24,421 nt of DNA from Bacillota bacterium (GTDB lineage: Bacteria; Bacillota; Bacilli; Alicyclobacillales; SLC66), in assembly GCA_021821185.1 (NCBI GenBank), contig JAKACU010000021.1, positions 1-24,421 on the forward strand, in the 5' to 3' direction. The notes under the pieces were generated by a model. The model searched no databases. It was not told where the DNA came from and worked only from the letters and a program-made list of their open reading frames with translations. Of this stretch, positions 1-7,976 are shown piece after piece (the stretch's first letter is position 1; the number at the start of each line of letters is the position of its first letter). The position numbers and the translations under genes were made by a program.

Positions 1-1
1 T

Positions 2-2110
2 CAACAGTTTTCTGACAAATTGTCTGACCTTGAGAAAAGTCAGCCAATTTCTTTGCGCCATGTCTTAGATTTCGTTGTGTCAGAAAATGTATCACAGAGA
101 TCTGCAGACGTTGATCTTACAATTGGTGAACACAGATTACCTTTCGTGATCAGTTCGATGTCATTTGGTTCCCAAAGCGAAAGTGCTTTTCGATCCTATG
201 CATTGGCAGCTCAACAGTTGGATATGATTTCGCTTAATGGTGAGGGCGGCGAAATCAAAGACATGCTGGGGCAATTCGCGAAGAATCGTGGGCATCAAAT
301 TGCTTCTGGGCGTTTTGGTGTCAATGCTGAACTGTGTAACTCGGTGGACCTGCTTGAAATTAAAATAGGGCAGGGAGCCAAACCGGGCGAAGGTGGACAT
401 TTGCCGGGCTCTAAGGTTTCTTTGAAAGTGGCTAATGCAAGAAATGCGAGACAGGGTACAGACCTCATATCACCGTCGAACAATCATGATATTTATTCGA
501 TTGAAGATTTGGCGCAGATGATTGATGAACTGAAAACGGTCAATCCGCGTGCTAAAGTTTCTGTGAAAGTTCCTGTGGTTCCGGGTATTGGTACGATTGC
601 CATCGGGATTGCCAAGGCAGGGGCTGATGTCATCGCACTTAGCGGGTACGATGGTGGAACAGGTGCTGCCCGTGCCCATGCATTGAAGCATGTTGGGCTT
701 CCGATCGAGATAGGCGTCAAATTGGCTCATGAAGCATTACTGGAAGCTGGGTTACGTGAATTCGTCGAGATCTGGGCGGATGGGGGCCTGAAAACTGGCC
801 GCGACGTTGTGAAACTTACGCTTTTAGGCGCCAATCGCACCGGATTTGGCACAATGGCGATGATTGCCATCGGATGTACGGGGTGTCGAGGTTGTCATAA
901 AGATACATGTCATGTTGGCATCGCAACGCAAATTGAAACACAAGAACAGGCGACAGCGCATGGATTAAAAGCATTTGTGCCTCGCGACGTGCAAATGGCT
1001 ACTGCCAATCTTGTTCGCTTTTTTGAAGGGGTAGCTCAAGAAACGAAGAACATTGTTGCAAATCTTGGAGCCGGATCGTTGCAAGCATTGGTTGGACGCT
1101 CCGATCTTCTTGTACAGACGTCTTGGCTTGATGCCATTGATATTTCCGATCTTTGCAAACGTCATGTTGACGTTCGGTATGGATTTCAGGTGCAACCGGC
1201 ACGTAAGAGTTCTGTCGCAGACAACTCCTTAACGGCGACACTCAGTGAACAGGCTATGATCGCTATGGCAGCAGGCAATGAGTCGATCAGCTACGGAGCG
1301 ACTGCTATAGACTCGGGAGAACGTAACATTGGCGGAATGTTATCAGGTTCGGTTGTGCGTCATGAACTGCGGGACAAACGCACAGGCTTAAAGCGCGCGA
1401 GTATCCACTTGACACAAGGATCTGTGGTAGGCAATGGATTTGCAGCTTATAACGCTATGGGCGTGCAGTTACGCGTCGAAGGCGGAGCTCAAGACGGTGT
1501 CGGCAAGTCATCTTTAGGTGGCAAAGTAATTGTGCTTAAAGGGTTGAATCGATTTGGCCAACGTGTAAATGGTTCAGTCGGAAAAGGGCTTGCTTATGGC
1601 GCACAACGTGGATTGTTCGTTGTTCAGGGAGACGCTGATTCAAGGGCTGGCATTCGTCTGTCTGGTGCGGATTTGATCATAGGTGGCATACCAAGAGAGA
1701 AAATTGATCAAAGTAAAGCTGCACTGGCTAGTGTGGCGAATATTAAAGGATTTGCTTTTGAATACATGACTGGCGGAAGAGCCCTTGTACTCGGCGACCC
1801 TGGACCTTGGATTTGCTCGGGGATGACAGGGGGCGTAGTCTATTTACGGGTGCAACCAGAAATAGGACTCACGGTAGAAGCCCTCCATCGGCGTTTGGCT
1901 AAAGGCGCTAAAGTTACTTTAACTCACCTTAACGCCGGTGGCATTCTCGATGTTCAGGAATTGCTGGCCTTATATCGCAAAGAGCTAGAACGCTCTTCAC
2001 AAGAAGACGAGGCAGATCGTTTGCTTCCTTTGTGGGAAGCACCTGATGACCATTTTATGATGGTACGGGCAGCTGGCGAGCAAACCAACCAAGATGAAGC
2101 AACTGAATAA
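2..2110 (+). CDS. gltB: Glutamate synthase large subunit, C-terminal half (partial, 5' cut)
   Basis: This is the 3' part of the large subunit of glutamate synthase, which makes two glutamates from glutamine and 2-oxoglutarate. The frame is open to the window edge, so the TTG at 20 is only the first possible start seen and the glutamine amidotransferase half (family length about 1500 residues) should lie upstream. Counting from that TTG, the FMN/synthase domain covers roughly residues 10-390, with GGTGAAR-like phosphate/flavin loops and the iron-sulfur motif C286-x5-C292-H-x4-C297 that binds the 3Fe-4S cluster in this family. An extra cysteine lies at 289. The C-terminal GXGXG beta-helix domain covers about 420-640. 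No small subunit (gltD) follows; a terminator does. Confidence is high for the family; a stand-alone GltB-like protein is less likely because the N-terminal edge is in mid-domain. Confidence 0.95.
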   Translation, partial: QQFSDKLSDLEKSQPISLRHVLDFVVSENVSQRSADVDLTIGEHRLPFVISSMSFGSQSESAFRSYALAAQQLDMISLNGEGGEIKDMLGQFAKNRGHQIASGRFGVNAELCNSVDLLEIKIGQGAKPGEGGHLPGSKVSLKVANARNARQGTDLISPSNNHDIYSIEDLAQMIDELKTVNPRAKVSVKVPVVPGIGTIAIGIAKAGADVIALSGYDGGTGAARAHALKHVGLPIEIGVKLAHEALLEAGLREFVEIWADGGLKTGRDVVKLTLLGANRTGFGTMAMIAIGCTGCRGCHKDTCHVGIATQIETQEQATAHGLKAFVPRDVQMATANLVRFFEGVAQETKNIVANLGAGSLQALVGRSDLLVQTSWLDAIDISDLCKRHVDVRYGFQVQPARKSSVADNSLTATLSEQAMIAMAAGNESISYGATAIDSGERNIGGMLSGSVVRHELRDKRTGLKRASIHLTQGSVVGNGFAAYNAMGVQLRVEGGAQDGVGKSSLGGKVIVLKGLNRFGQRVNGSVGKGLAYGAQRGLFVVQGDADSRAGIRLSGADLIIGGIPREKIDQSKAALASVANIKGFAFEYMTGGRALVLGDPGPWICSGMTGGVVYLRVQPEIGLTVEALHRRLAKGAKVTLTHLNAGGILDVQELLALYRKELERSSQEDEADRLLPLWEAPDDHFMMVRAAGEQTNQDEATE

Positions 2111-2125
2111 AATCGTGTCATGGAT

Positions 2126-2167
2126 AACAGTGGATGGACCTCTTTGTAGAGGACATTCACTGTTTTT
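2126..2167 (+). terminator. Rho-independent terminator after gltB
   Basis: Outer arms AACAGTG (2126-2132) and CACTGTT (2158-2164) pair perfectly. Inside, GATG pairs with CATT, and CCTCT pairs with AGAGG around a TTGT loop, with a small internal bulge. A run of T follows the stem. It starts 16 bases after the gltB stop. Confidence 0.85.
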
Positions 2168-2189
2168 CGTCTAGGACATAGAGGATTTG

Positions 2190-2215
2190 CATATCGTGAG
2201 ATAAAGCACGATATG
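2190..2215. promoter_or_regulatory. Perfect 9-bp dyad just before the NlpC/P60 gene
   Basis: CATATCGTG (2190-2198) and CACGATATG (2207-2215) are perfect inverted copies separated by 8 bases. The downstream arm ends 4 bases before the GGGGTGAG ribosome binding site. It could be a protein operator or a leader hairpin controlling access to the ribosome binding site; there is no T tract, so a terminator is unlikely. Confidence 0.5.
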
Positions 2216-2229
2216 TTTGGGGTGAGCGT

Positions 2230-3024
2230 ATGAACCGGATGCCACGCATCGTCTCTTTACTGGCAGGTTTATTTCTTGCGTTCTTTACTACTGGTTTTAC
2301 GGGGCCTGCTAGAAACTTATCCTTGCTCTCTCAACGACATAAATCAGCCTACCTGTCTTCTGTGAATCGCATGTTTCAAAAGATTGCTGTGTTCTTTTAT
2401 GATCATGAAACGCTAAGAGGCGGACAGATTAAAAAAGTGATTGATTTAACAGCGTGGAAGCGTTCACATCCATGGCACACATTGCATTACGCTGTCGCGC
2501 ATAACGATGAGACTACGATTGCAGTGACGAGCCAAGTTGGCAGTTTTCGACGAAATTTGCGTGTAAATGACCACAGCAAATTAGCTACACGCAATGTACC
2601 ACGAGCAATAACGAGTCATCCAAAGGAACAACGATCACTGCAAGCTGTGGACGATGGACTAAAAATTGCTTCGCTTGCCATGACACTCTTAGGAAAACCG
2701 TATGTGTGGGGAGGCAATAACCCGAGCCAAGGTTTTGATTGTTCTGGACTCGTCGAATATGTGCTGCGGGAGTCAGGTGTCTCAGCGCCCCGCACGTCAT
2801 GGCAACAATATTCTCTTGGTCATGAGGTGTCTATAAGCCATTTACGTCCAGGTGATTTGTTATTCTTTTCAACGTACGCAAAAGGACCGAGTCATGTAGG
2901 AATCTATGTTGGCAACGACCGTTTTGTAAACGCATTGAATCCCTCTACAGGTGTCACGCTATCTCAAGTAACTGATCCTTATTTTGCAAAAAGGTTAATT
3001 GGCATTCGAAACCCTTTGGCATGA
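2230..3024 (+). CDS. Exported NlpC/P60 family cell-wall peptidase
   Basis: Predicted secreted or membrane-tethered endopeptidase that cuts peptide stems of peptidoglycan. Start ATG at 2230 has GGGGTGAG upstream. Residues 1-29 form a signal peptide: positive residues, then a hydrophobic stretch at about 7-24. Residues about 30-140 show no recognised domain and may bind the wall or act as a linker. The NlpC/P60 domain covers about 145-264: catalytic Cys171 in DCSGLV, His222 in SHVGIYVG, and the GDLLFF strand before it. The third catalytic position, usually His in a F-I-H-A-type segment, is Asn234 here, a substitution seen in part of the superfamily. The gene stands alone between a terminator and a convergent small gene whose stop is only 9 bases away. 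Family assignment is firm; the exact bond cut (often gamma-D-Glu to diaminopimelate) is inferred. Confidence 0.92.
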   Translation: MNRMPRIVSLLAGLFLAFFTTGFTGPARNLSLLSQRHKSAYLSSVNRMFQKIAVFFYDHETLRGGQIKKVIDLTAWKRSHPWHTLHYAVAHNDETTIAVTSQVGSFRRNLRVNDHSKLATRNVPRAITSHPKEQRSLQAVDDGLKIASLAMTLLGKPYVWGGNNPSQGFDCSGLVEYVLRESGVSAPRTSWQQYSLGHEVSISHLRPGDLLFFSTYAKGPSHVGIYVGNDRFVNALNPSTGVTLSQVTDPYFAKRLIGIRNPLA

Positions 3025-3033
3025 CATGGTACC

Positions 3034-3345
3034 CTACAAAAATCGGCGTAGGTAATGGTGTTGCATAGGATTTTCCAAGTAAATAGCACGCAAAAGGGAT
3101 GTTACCGATGAACTGAGAAGGTTATTTTTTTCGCGAAACGGTTGTAGGTTCTCCAAGCGTATAGACGCCCCTTTATAGGTGACACCATCACCGATGAGAT
3201 CAGCAAGAGAAAATTTTAAGATAGCCGAGCGTAAAAAATTGTGGCGGGAATCCAGCGTGTATAATTTATAATTGTGATCTTCATCCACGATGCAAGTGCC
3301 TTCGGAACTAAAAAAGTAATCACCAGCAGGTTCTACAAAGATCAT
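3034..3345 (-). CDS. Unrecognised small protein (start uncertain)
   Basis: Reverse-strand reading frame that I do not recognise, about 103 residues from the first ATG (3345) or 110 from a CTG at 3366-3364. A good ribosome binding site GGGAGG (plus-strand 3375-3380) sits 8 bases before the CTG but 29 bases before the ATG, and an ATT codon lies only 2 bases behind it, so either a rare start is used or the site is fortuitous. The TTG at 3429 lies upstream of the candidate promoter and has no ribosome binding site. The product is soluble-looking, with mixed beta-type hydrophobic segments at the N-terminus (IFVEPAGDYFF) and basic, helical-looking C-terminus (LLRAIYLE). It converges on the NlpC/P60 gene without a terminator between them. 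It could be a non-coding shadow, but nothing is coded opposite it, which favours a real gene. Confidence 0.55.
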   Translation of the reverse strand: MIFVEPAGDYFFSSEGTCIVDEDHNYKLYTLDSRHNFLRSAILKFSLADLIGDGVTYKGASIRLENLQPFREKNNLLSSSVTSLLRAIYLENPMQHHYLRRFL

Positions 3346-3387
3346 ATAGGCGTCAAAGTTCTTCAGAAAAATAACCTCCCGAATTGG

Positions 3388-3416
3388 ACTATAACTTTCT
3401 TTTTTATATCGCGCAA
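3388..3416 (-). promoter_or_regulatory. Candidate promoter for the small reverse-strand gene
   Basis: On the reverse strand a TATAGT -10 box (plus-strand 3388-3393) lies 17 bases from TTGCGC (3411-3416), a weak -35 box. Transcription would begin almost at the GGGAGG ribosome binding site, giving a very short leader. The -10 box is good and the -35 box poor, so this is tentative. Confidence 0.4.
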
Positions 3417-3418
3417 CT

Positions 3419-3441
3419 AGAGCACCCAAATCGGGTGCTCT
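3419..3441. promoter_or_regulatory. Perfect 9-bp dyad between divergent genes
   Basis: AGAGCACCC (3419-3427) and GGGTGCTCT (3433-3441) are exact inverted copies around an AAATC spacer. The element lies 2 bases from the candidate -35 box of the reverse gene and 32 bases before the methyltransferase start. It lacks a T tract on either strand, which makes an operator or leader hairpin more likely than a terminator. Confidence 0.5.
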
Positions 3442-3473
3442 TGCGTATGGTAAGAGAAATAGCGTGGGGGGTT

Positions 3474-4184
3474 ATGCGATTGGATTACTATGACGCCTTA
3501 GCTGCTTTAGGGGTAGAAAGTGCCCATCCAGGTGGTTTTGAAATGACCCAAACATGGTTATCACACATGCCTTTTGAACATGGACAAGAAGTCCTTGAAG
3601 TAGGATGCGGAGTAGGAAAAACAGCTTGTGAGATTAGCCGTCGTTTCGACGTCTTGATGACTGCGGTTGATGTACGAAAGGATATGATCGAAAAAGCGAA
3701 GGCGCGAAGTCTTGCATATGGTGTAAACGTTGATTTTCTTGTAACGGCAAAGCATAAACTTCCCTTTCGTGATGCCGCATTTGATTATGTTATTGCTGAA
3801 TCGGTAACTGTATTTAATCCGATCGTCAAGATATTACAAGAATATGCTCGTGTCTTAAAAAACGGCGGCATGCTGCTGGATGTAGAAATGGCCTCTATGG
3901 CACCATTACCACCTAACGTCATGCAGGAATTTCGGTCTCTTTATCACGCTGTTGAAGTGCCCACGATCAGCGACTGGAAAAAGCGAGTAGCACAAGCTGG
4001 TTTTAATGACACGCAAATTTTATTATCAGGTCCTGTGACATCATCGGCATCCGTTGAAACAGTAGAAAATCCCATGTTGGCCAACATGCCAAATGGCCTT
4101 GGCCAAATCATCGGCGATAACCAACGTGTTATGAGTCAGTATGGGAAATGGCTCAATTTTATCATTCTCACGGCAAAAAAATAG
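3474..4184 (+). CDS. Class I SAM-dependent methyltransferase
   Basis: Predicted S-adenosylmethionine methyltransferase of the UbiE/Methyltransf_11 type, 236 residues, substrate unknown. ATG 3474 was chosen because a G-rich ribosome binding site (GGGGGG) lies just before it; a longer frame from TTG 3384 would read through the dyad and has no binding site. The Rossmann fold is clear: motif I VLEVGCGVG at residues 40-48, the acidic residue of motif II at Asp66 in AVDVR, LPFRDAAFDYVIAES at about 96-110 (motif IV), and RVLKNGGMLLDVEM at about 126-139 (motif V). The C-terminal part has no extra domain. It lies ahead of the penicillin-binding protein gene in the same direction, with about 90 bases between them. 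Small-molecule or lipid methylation is the usual role in this family, but nothing here picks a substrate. Confidence 0.88.
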   Translation: MRLDYYDALAALGVESAHPGGFEMTQTWLSHMPFEHGQEVLEVGCGVGKTACEISRRFDVLMTAVDVRKDMIEKAKARSLAYGVNVDFLVTAKHKLPFRDAAFDYVIAESVTVFNPIVKILQEYARVLKNGGMLLDVEMASMAPLPPNVMQEFRSLYHAVEVPTISDWKKRVAQAGFNDTQILLSGPVTSSASVETVENPMLANMPNGLGQIIGDNQRVMSQYGKWLNFIILTAKK

Positions 4185-4234
4185 GTTTTTGTATGCGGGT
4201 GCATGACTGATCGTGTCGGAATCCTGTCGCAAAA

Positions 4235-4260
4235 ATGGAGCACTCCATGTACAATACATG
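4235..4260. promoter_or_regulatory. Two adjacent dyads over a TACAAT box before the PBP gene
   Basis: ATGGAG-CA-CTCCAT (4235-4248) and CATGTA-CAA-TACATG (4246-4260) are two perfect 6-bp dyads that overlap by three bases. The second covers TACAAT (4250-4255), a good -10-like hexamer, and ends directly before the GAGGTGAT ribosome binding site. A matching -35 box is weak. This may be the promoter and operator of the penicillin-binding protein gene. Confidence 0.4.
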
Positions 4261-4273
4261 CGAGGTGATAGAT

Positions 4274-6592
4274 TTGCGACAAAAACGCAGTGCACCCGCA
4301 GGGAAGGCAAAATTGAAGTCTTCCAAGCCACCTGCAAAAAAACCAACGACAAGAAAACCAAGTACGGCAAAAAAGCGCAAAGGTTCCTCTGTGATTAAAA
4401 AAGTGTTAATCAGTTTTTTTATCGCTATTGCGTTTACGGTCGTTGCAACAGGCGGTATTATCTATGCGCTTACCTTGCCCTTATTCGATCCAACAAAGTT
4501 GATGCAACCGCCCACGTTGCCAACAGTCGTTTATGACCGCTATGGGCACGTCGCATTTACGATTGAACCGACCGGTGTCAGGCGGGTTGCTCTTAGTGAC
4601 ATTCCGAAAGCTTTACAAGATGGTTTGATCGCAACAGAAGACGTTCGTTTCTATCAGAATCACGGGTTTGATATTCGCTCCATATTTCGCTCAGTGGTTA
4701 ATGACATTGTACATCGCGGTCAATTGCAAGGCGCTAGTACCATTACAGGTCAATTGGCAAAGATTGAATATTTAACGGACAATGGATCTTTGAAATATAA
4801 GCTAGAGCAACTTATTCTTTCCATTGAAATCGACCGCTATTTTACCAAGAATCAAATTCTAGATATGTACTTTAATACAGTCGATTTCAATGGGGCCACG
4901 CCAGGCATTGAAAATGCGGCTCAAATCTATTTTCAAAAAAACGTCAATCAGTTAGATTTGGTACAGTGCGCTTTGCTTGCAGGCCTTCCGCAAGCTCCTA
5001 CAGAGTATGATCCTTTTCTGCATCCGCATGCTGCGCTTGCCAGAAGAAATATCGTACTGCAACAGATGGCCAAATATGGCTATCTTTCTGAAAGCAAGGC
5101 GCGTTGGGCAGAGAAGCAACCTCTTGAATTGGCAGGCACACCGGGCGTGGTCGCCGATGGTGTGCCTGCAGCGTACGCATGGTACAGGGATTATCTGTAC
5201 CAAGAGGCGAACCAGATTGGCATTGGAGCGACGAGTCTTACGCGTGGTGGATTAAAGGTGTATACCAATTTGGATCCACAATTGCAACAAGCTGCCTATG
5301 ACCAATTCTCCAATAATGCCTATTTTCCACCAAATATGAGTGGCAACGAAGCACAGGGTGGAGCTGCCTTCATGAATCCAGCCAATGGTGGAATTCTCGC
5401 GCTTATTGGGTCGCGTCCCAATACTTATCAAGTAGAAGGATTTAATTACGCGACACAAACGGAACGTTCACCAGGTTCATCGATTAAGCCGCTTGTGGTT
5501 TATGGACCTGCTGTGGAAACTGGGAAGTATAATGGTGACTCTCTGTTGTACGATGGTCCCTTAAATATCCATGGTTATCAACCGCAGGATTGGGCTTGGC
5601 ATCCTACGATTAATAACCAAGTCACCATGAGAGATGCTTTAAAAGAATCTTGGAATATCCCTGCTGTGTGGTTACTGGATCAATTAGGAATTAGCACCGG
5701 TCTTGATTTTGCACAGCGTGCAGGACTGACGTTCGAACCGAGGGACTTTGAGCATCTGGATGTGGCCCTAGGCGATATTCATCCAGGGACTAATCCGCTA
5801 CAAATGGCCGAAGCTTATTCATCGTTTGATAACAATGGGAGTCGCATTCCAGCGCATGCTATTGAAAAAATTGTCAATAGCAATGATAACACGATCTACC
5901 AAGCGTCTGAAGTGCCGATTTCTGTGATGAAGCCGTCCACCGCAGCCACGATGGTGGGTTTGCTTCGCAACAACGTGGTTAACGGTATTGCCCAATTAGC
6001 ATCGGTGTCTGGTCATCAAATTGCTGGTAAAACCGGATCTGTGGCCTATGTGTCACCGAGTTGGAGTTCATCGCAAGGCGATAGTGATTTATGGTTTACC
6101 GGTTTTTCACCTCATGTCGTTGGTGCCATATGGGAAGGATTTGCTACACCAAGTGTTAATGCGTACGTACCTAACTGGGTGGGTGGGAGTGCCTTGCCAG
6201 CGAAGCTATTTAGTGCCATTATGACGCAAGGATTAGCTGGCAAACAGGGTGGGTCATTTATCTCGCCTGTTGACGTATCGACAGCTCCTGTGATTACGCC
6301 GACGATTCAAGGGATGACGGGATCGTACCAGGCTCTGCAACAAGGAGTTGTACTCTCTTGGAATCCTGTTTCGGATGCCAATGTGTACTATTTAGTATTT
6401 CGGGGTGCGCAAGGCAACACAAACTTGGTTTACAATCAAAGTATTGCAAAGACGACGCAGACATCCTATACGAATGTTTTAGGTGTATCCGGAACGTACA
6501 CGTATCAGGTAGCGGCTTTTGATCAAAGTACACATGCCATGGTCGGAAAATCACCGATCATTACGGTCACGATCAGCAGATATCGTAGGTAA
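4274..6592 (+). CDS. Class A penicillin-binding protein (transglycosylase/transpeptidase)
   Basis: Bifunctional enzyme that polymerises lipid II into glycan strands and cross-links peptide stems on the outer face of the membrane; 772 residues. I chose TTG 4274 because GAGGTGAT sits 5-7 bases before it; the ATG at 4235 would put the ribosome binding site inside the gene. Order: Lys-rich cytoplasmic tail 1-43, membrane anchor about 44-66, GT51 transglycosylase domain with Glu122 in the ATEDVRFYQNHG motif and a variant GASTITGQLAK motif (the usual second Gln is Gly), transpeptidase domain with Ser402-x-x-Lys405, Ser459-x-Asn461 and Lys586-Thr-Gly588, then a fibronectin type III-like domain at about 675-770. 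All catalytic transpeptidase motifs are intact. Resembles the Bacillus PBP1a/PBP2d/PBP1f group, but which paralogue cannot be told. folE follows 12 bases later. Confidence 0.95.
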   Translation: MRQKRSAPAGKAKLKSSKPPAKKPTTRKPSTAKKRKGSSVIKKVLISFFIAIAFTVVATGGIIYALTLPLFDPTKLMQPPTLPTVVYDRYGHVAFTIEPTGVRRVALSDIPKALQDGLIATEDVRFYQNHGFDIRSIFRSVVNDIVHRGQLQGASTITGQLAKIEYLTDNGSLKYKLEQLILSIEIDRYFTKNQILDMYFNTVDFNGATPGIENAAQIYFQKNVNQLDLVQCALLAGLPQAPTEYDPFLHPHAALARRNIVLQQMAKYGYLSESKARWAEKQPLELAGTPGVVADGVPAAYAWYRDYLYQEANQIGIGATSLTRGGLKVYTNLDPQLQQAAYDQFSNNAYFPPNMSGNEAQGGAAFMNPANGGILALIGSRPNTYQVEGFNYATQTERSPGSSIKPLVVYGPAVETGKYNGDSLLYDGPLNIHGYQPQDWAWHPTINNQVTMRDALKESWNIPAVWLLDQLGISTGLDFAQRAGLTFEPRDFEHLDVALGDIHPGTNPLQMAEAYSSFDNNGSRIPAHAIEKIVNSNDNTIYQASEVPISVMKPSTAATMVGLLRNNVVNGIAQLASVSGHQIAGKTGSVAYVSPSWSSSQGDSDLWFTGFSPHVVGAIWEGFATPSVNAYVPNWVGGSALPAKLFSAIMTQGLAGKQGGSFISPVDVSTAPVITPTIQGMTGSYQALQQGVVLSWNPVSDANVYYLVFRGAQGNTNLVYNQSIAKTTQTSYTNVLGVSGTYTYQVAAFDQSTHAMVGKSPIITVTISRYRR

Positions 6593-6604
6593 AGGGGAAA
6601 GACT

Positions 6605-7168
6605 ATGCAAATCGATAAAGAGAAGATTGAACAAGCTGTGCGCATGATTTTAGAGGCTGTAGGTGAAGACCCGATGCGCGAAGGCTTACTCGAAACGCCA
6701 GCGCGCGTCGCTCGGATGTATGGCGAAATTTTATCAGGGATTGATCAAGATCCTGGTGACCATTTGCAAACCATATTCAACGAAAATCATAATGAATTGG
6801 TGCTTGTAAAGGATATCTCGTTTTACAGTTTGTGTGAGCACCATTTGATTCCTTTTTATGGGAAGGCACACGTTGCCTATATTCCTCAGGGGGCTAAGAT
6901 TACAGGCTTGTCCAAATTGGCGAGATTGGTCGAAACTGCAGCTCGTCGCCCGCAACTGCAAGAACGACTGACTTCTACAGTAGCTGATGCTCTGGTCACG
7001 CACCTAGAACCCACGGGTGTTGCGGTTATGGTGGAAGCTGAACATATGTGCATGGCAATGCGAGGCGTGAATAAACCTGGGACGATTACGGTCACAACTG
7101 CGGTGCGGGGAACATTTCTTGAAGATGTACATTTACGCTCCGAAGTTTTCCAGATGATGCGTTCATAA
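6605..7168 (+). CDS. folE: GTP cyclohydrolase I
   Basis: Converts GTP to 7,8-dihydroneopterin triphosphate, the first step towards tetrahydrofolate and, in bacteria with queuosine, also its precursor. 187 residues, the normal length of the type IA enzyme; ATG 6605 follows AAGGGGAAAG. Zinc ligands are all present: Cys77 and His80 in the CEHHLIPF motif and Cys149 in EHMCMAMRG. The [10 protein letters not shown] segment (about 102-111) and the GKAHVAYIP strand are typical. The first helix pair (1-50) carries the expected TPARVARMY motif. It lies 12 bases after the PBP gene and may share its transcript; no other folate genes are nearby. A hairpin closes the unit. Confidence 0.97.
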   Translation: MQIDKEKIEQAVRMILEAVGEDPMREGLLETPARVARMYGEILSGIDQDPGDHLQTIFNENHNELVLVKDISFYSLCEHHLIPFYGKAHVAYIPQGAKITGLSKLARLVETAARRPQLQERLTSTVADALVTHLEPTGVAVMVEAEHMCMAMRGVNKPGTITVTTAVRGTFLEDVHLRSEVFQMMRS

Positions 7169-7176
7169 CTTGATAC

Positions 7177-7209
7177 TTCCGGACAAGACATCCTATGTGT
7201 TGTCCGGAA
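7177..7209. terminator. Long hairpin between convergent folE and phosphoesterase genes
   Basis: TTCCGGACAA (7177-7186) pairs perfectly with TTGTCCGGAA (7200-7209). The loop adds ACAT/ATGT pairing after one G-G mismatch. It fills the 42-base gap between the two converging genes and probably serves both, although the T tracts on either side are short. Confidence 0.65.
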
Positions 7210-7210
7210 A

Positions 7211-7912
7211 TTACTGTTGCATCCAGGCAGTTATATCAAATGGCGTGAAGTTCAGGTAGTCCGCAGCAACTAATTGATACTTAACGTTTCGCACAAATCC
7301 TTGCACACGGTATTTGTGTGCTGTACCATGCAAATGTCCATATACGCAATGTGATACACCGAATTGCTCTAACAAATCAGTAAATGGAGTCTGTTCACCA
7401 CGATTGGTTGTTGGCGGATAGTGCATCATGGCGAGCAGTGGTTTTCCCAATGCAGATCCTTGCTCAAGGGAAAGGCGTAGACGCGAAACTTCACGCAAAA
7501 AGATGGCTTCATCCTCAGATGAAAAGCTGGCCGTATCGGAGAGACTCCAGCCTCTTGTACCAACTATCGTGAAGTCATCTAAAGGGATGGCGTTATTTTG
7601 TAGGATGTGGCATAAGGATCCAGCCAAACCTTCCACTTTACGTTTCGTGCTCCACCAATAGTCATGATTACCTTTTAGCAAGATCTTTTTACCCGGCAAA
7701 TCATGCAGGAACTGCATATCGGGCAGAACTTCTTGTTCTCGCATGGCCCATGAGATATCACCTGGTACGAGTACATAATCATCGGCTGATACAGAATCTT
7801 CCCACGCGTTTTGAATGCGAGTTGCATGATTGTGCCACGTTTTTCCAAAAACGTCCATAGGTTTATTCGACCCGAAAGACAAATGAAGGTCGGCAATGGC
7901 AAATAGAGACAT
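7211..7912 (-). CDS. Metallophosphoesterase (calcineurin-like)
   Basis: Predicted binuclear-metal phosphohydrolase of 233 residues, cytosolic, substrate unknown. The start ATG at 7912 has AAAGGAGAC upstream at good spacing; the frame extends 18 codons further but without a binding site. Metal-ligand motifs in order: Asp8-x-His10 (ADLHLSFG), Gly51-Asp52 (VPGD), Gly81-Asn82-His83-Asp84, His164 (MMHYPP) and Gly192-His193-Leu-His195 (YGHLHG). The full set is intact, so it should be active. The spacing and the SFGSNKPMD segment match a family of predicted phosphohydrolases common in Firmicutes (COG1768-like). It is divergent from the SprT-like gene, with 64 bases between starts. It could act on a nucleotide or phospho-ester; nothing in the context decides it. 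Confidence 0.88.
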   Translation of the reverse strand: MSLFAIADLHLSFGSNKPMDVFGKTWHNHATRIQNAWEDSVSADDYVLVPGDISWAMREQEVLPDMQFLHDLPGKKILLKGNHDYWWSTKRKVEGLAGSLCHILQNNAIPLDDFTIVGTRGWSLSDTASFSSEDEAIFLREVSRLRLSLEQGSALGKPLLAMMHYPPTTNRGEQTPFTDLLEQFGVSHCVYGHLHGTAHKYRVQGFVRNVKYQLVAADYLNFTPFDITAWMQQ

Positions 7913-7935
7913 GGTATTCGTCTCCTTTCTCGTGA

Positions 7936-7966
7936 ATTGTACCATGAAGGGGGGACGGAAAGGCAA
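7936..7966 (-). promoter_or_regulatory. Candidate promoter of the metallophosphoesterase gene
   Basis: On the reverse strand TGGTACAAT (plus-strand 7936-7944) is an extended -10 box. TTGCCT (7961-7966) lies 19 bases upstream of the TACAAT hexamer as a loose -35 box. The AAAGGAGAC ribosome binding site follows within 20 bases. Confidence 0.45.
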
Positions 7967-7976
7967 GGGATTAACG

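Noticed and set aside
7177..7209. Hairpin as a riboswitch or ncRNA
   Set aside because: It lies between two convergent stop codons, so a terminator is the simple reading.
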